Part shown: positions 5,327 to 6,574 of the stretch, piece after piece
Position numbering within the stretch: the first letter of the stretch is position 1
Layout of the letters: every line of letters starts with the position of its first letter
Position numbers and translations under genes: made by a program
Assembly: GCA_964412395.1 (NCBI GenBank)
Contig: CAYPOY010000299.1
Location: forward strand, 1 to 6,574
From: CAYPOY01 sp964412395
GTDB lineage: Bacteria; Chloroflexota; Anaerolineae; B4-G1
Direction of reading: 5' to 3'
Length of the DNA stretch: 6,574 bases
The notes under the pieces: generated by a model
What the model saw: only the letters and a program-made list of their open reading frames with translations
Databases searched by the model: none
Told to the model about the DNA's origin: nothing

Positions 5327-6337
5327 ATGCAGTGTATCACGAAATGGGCAAATCGCCAACGAGAGTGGGGAGGTGCCGCTCACACGATAGCGGTACTGGG
5401 GCTGGTGGCGCTGGCAGCGATGGGTACTGTCCCGGAGAGCAGTGGTGGGTGGGTGGCCTGTCCGCCGCTGCTGGTGGAGGTTGGGGAGCAACAGAGGAGG
5501 CGGCAAGGGCGGCAATGCTGGTACCAGGGGTTCACCTGGCGTGTGGGGTGGATCTGGCTGCGGCGGACTTGGATGGTGACGGCGGTGCGCAGCGAGGCGC
5601 TGATGGGATTGGTGTTTCTGGCCGGCTGCCAGGAATGGGATTGGGTCTGCTTGTTGCCGTGGGTGGTGTGGCTGTGGAAGGGGCTGGGGGCTGCTTGGCC
5701 GGGTTTGGGGAGGCAGCCATTGTACCGTGTACTGGGTCATCTGTGGGAGAAAGCTGGTCGTGTGGCGCTGACTGGAGCACGTGCTGTTCGGTCACTGGGA
5801 GCCGGTAGAGGACGACGGGGCAGTGCACTGCATCTATTGCGGCCCAACGGATGTGTCGCGCAAGAGCCGCAAGCCACGCTTGAAGAAGTACGTGGACGAG
5901 GATGGCCAGGTGCAGACGGTGAAGGTGTATCGCTACTACTGCCACAACCCGAAGTGCAAGCACAAGAGCTTCACCAACCTGCCGTCGAATCTGCTGCCGT
6001 ACTCCAAACGGCCACTGGAGCAGCGGGTGGCGGTGTTGCAGATGGCAGCCCTTTTTGGTGTGGTGCGTTCCAGTGGTGTGGTGGGCATAGACGAGAAGTA
6101 CGTGTTGGTGCCGAAGAGCGACAAGCCGGACGGAAAGATGAAGAAGTGGATGTACGTCTACTTCGCAAAGGTCTATCGCTTCACCCCATTCTCCGACGAT
6201 GCCCAGGAGCGGATCCGGGGCAAGTGCTGGAACTAGCTGGCTACGAGGTGCAGAAGTTGCCGATGGCTCAACTCTTCCGCGGGCTGGCCCTCCAGTGGCC
6301 TGCCTCAGCTTTCCAGGAGATTGTCCCCAATGTGTGA
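5327..6337 (+). pseudogene. DDE-type transposase remnant, frameshifted and internally deleted
   Basis: AGGAGG at 5314-5319 lies 7 bases before the ATG at 5327. The first part ('MQCITKWANRQREW…WYQGFTWRVGWIWLRRTW…CLLPWVVWLWKGLG…PLYRVLGHLWEKA') is Trp-rich and hydrophobic and runs to about 5770. A shift to a second frame follows, with 'LEHVLFGHWEPVEDDGAVHC', a zinc-ribbon pattern (CIYC … YCHNPKC) and 'GVVGIDEKYVLVPK', which carries the first acidic residue of a DDE site. At about 6165 'YVYFA' runs straight into 'YRFTPFSDDAQERIRGKC', a C-terminal-type sequence, so the rest of the catalytic core is missing. A helix-turn-helix-sized piece may also be missing near 'VLQMAALFG' (about 6035-6055). A last shift near 6225 gives 'LELAGYEVQKLPMAQLFRGL…EIVPNV' to the TGA at 6337. 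I recall related transposases in Chloroflexota and cyanobacteria but cannot name the IS family. It cannot be active. Confidence 0.7.
5772..6236 (+). pseudogene. Transposase segment: zinc ribbon and first catalytic aspartate
   Basis: This is the longest surviving recognisable part of the transposase, open from 5772 (just after an in-frame TGA) to the TAG at 6234-6236; a GTG at 5781 could act as a start. Cys pairs in 'CIYCGPTDV' and 'YYCHNPKCKHKSFTNLP' form a probable zinc ribbon for binding the element's ends. 'GIDEKYV' holds the first Asp of the active site. The second Asp and the Glu are absent. The C-terminal 'GKCWN' before the stop is out-of-frame sequence caused by a small deletion. Confidence 0.6.
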
Positions 6338-6354
6338 CGGTCGCGCTGAAGAAG

Positions 6355-6370
6355 ACTGCATTCGTGCAGT
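6355..6370. promoter_or_regulatory. Short palindrome just upstream of the right-edge promoter
   Basis: ACTGCA-TTCG-TGCAGT is a perfect 6-bp inverted repeat with a 4-base centre, at 6355-6370. It covers the place where the -35 box of the downstream promoter would be, so it could be an operator for an autoregulated small gene. It could equally be a weak terminator hairpin for the transposase, although no T-run follows. Confidence 0.35.
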
Positions 6371-6374
6371 TATG

Positions 6375-6383
6375 TGTTATAAT
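6375..6383 (+). promoter_or_regulatory. Extended -10 promoter
   Basis: TGTTATAAT at 6375-6383 is a consensus extended -10 box (TG-N-TATAAT). No good -35 is visible 17 bases upstream, as is usual for this promoter type. Transcription would start near 6390, only about 4 to 13 bases before the candidate ATGs, giving a leaderless or nearly leaderless message. Confidence 0.6.
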
Positions 6384-6393
6384 AGAACAGGCT

Positions 6394-6574
6394 ATGGAGA
6401 CGATGCCAGGTATAAATAAAACTTACACCAAAGTAAATATCCGTAGACAGAAGAGCGATTTTGCTTATTGGCAAGCGCAATCTTATCAGGTTCGCTTGGC
6501 AACCTTAGAACAAATCCGACAAGAATATCATCGGTGGCGGTACGGTGCTGAACCAAGACTTCAAAGAGTTTATA
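6394..6574 (+). CDS. Small 'DFAYWQ' protein, truncated by the window edge; possible toxin-antitoxin component
   Basis: The frame is open from ATG 6394 (in-frame alternative ATG 6403) to the window end, giving about 60 residues so far. It has a basic start ('NKTYTKVNIRRQKS'), then 'DFAYWQAQSYQVRLATLEQI' and 'RQEYHRWRYGAEPRLQRVY'. I recall short proteins of this pattern in Chloroflexota and cyanobacteria, usually unnamed and often beside a nucleotidyltransferase-like gene, as in toxin-antitoxin pairs; this is from memory and unverified. The gene is more AT-rich than everything to its left and uses A/T-ending codons, which suggests separate acquisition. No clear Shine-Dalgarno precedes either ATG, in line with the very short leader. 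The end is very close to the usual end of such proteins, so only a few residues are probably missing. Confidence 0.6.
   Translation, partial: METMPGINKTYTKVNIRRQKSDFAYWQAQSYQVRLATLEQIRQEYHRWRYGAEPRLQRVY

Larger units (their letters stand above)
5034..6337 (+). mobile_element. Candidate insertion sequence remnant with internal deletions
   Basis: TCACAC-TGGGGACAA at 5034-5048 is repeated in inverted form at 6321-6337 (complement TCACACATTGGGGACAA), with a 2-base gap between the copies. The right copy overlaps the last codons and TGA of the transposase remnant. If these are the element's ends, the remnant is about 1.3 kb. No target duplication is visible at these ends, and the 260-base stretch before the transposase start is long for such an element. 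The ends are therefore tentative, while the presence of a transposase remnant inside is firmer. Confidence 0.45.

Noticed and set aside
5092..5808. Plus-strand open frame of 238 residues overlapping the transposase
   Set aside because: It is rich in Gly, Ala and Val from GG-rich DNA, with no motif. The overlapping frame has the Shine-Dalgarno and continues into recognisable transposase.
5222..5963. Two Pro/His-rich minus-strand frames
   Set aside because: They are antisense shadows of the Trp/Gly-rich transposase start, with low-complexity composition and no start signals.

Overview
The window looks like a decaying accessory region of a moderately GC-rich bacterial chromosome. The large secreted subtilase with repeated C-terminal beta-rich modules, the PrcB-like lipoproteins, the transposase style and the small 'DFAYWQ' protein at the right edge suggest Chloroflexota (Anaerolineae/Chloroflexia-like) or a relative. 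That placement is an inference from protein style. There is no rRNA, tRNA or CRISPR array here.

Positions 1-1303 hold two tandem, same-strand lipoprotein genes. The first (85-612) is intact, with a clear Shine-Dalgarno and lipobox, and its body resembles the PrcB C-terminal domain. The second (645-1273) is a diverged paralogue broken twice: by a net 95-bp deletion, and by a 149-bp element (1046-1194) with 24-bp imperfect terminal inverted repeats and an exact 8-bp target duplication. This is a textbook MITE-like insertion that seems not to have been described as such.

Positions 1304-4720 hold one long gene for a secreted S8 (subtilisin-like) protease of about 1138 residues. It has a signal segment, Pro-rich linker, propeptide-like region, catalytic domain and four repeats of about 110 residues. 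It is interrupted by an in-frame amber codon (1544-1546) and by two compensating 1-base frameshifts (near 2575-2582 and 3085-3088). A lipoprotein of PrcB type directly upstream of a subtilase resembles the layout of the Treponema denticola dentilisin locus, so the three genes may once have made a surface-anchored protease complex.

Positions 4721-6337 are intergenic and mobile DNA. A second small non-autonomous element (4832-4974) has perfect 14-bp ends beginning GTAAGCG, as in IS66-family elements, and near-perfect 8-bp flanking repeats. After it comes a DDE transposase remnant (5327-6337) that keeps its N- and C-terminal parts but has lost most of the catalytic core.

Positions 6338-6574 start a new, more AT-rich gene that runs off the window. 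It has a strong extended -10 promoter a few bases before its start codon and a short palindrome just upstream. It encodes a small protein that may be the first half of a toxin-antitoxin-like pair.

No wholly new system is proven here. The strongest observations are the two small mobile elements with target duplications and the lipoprotein-subtilase module.
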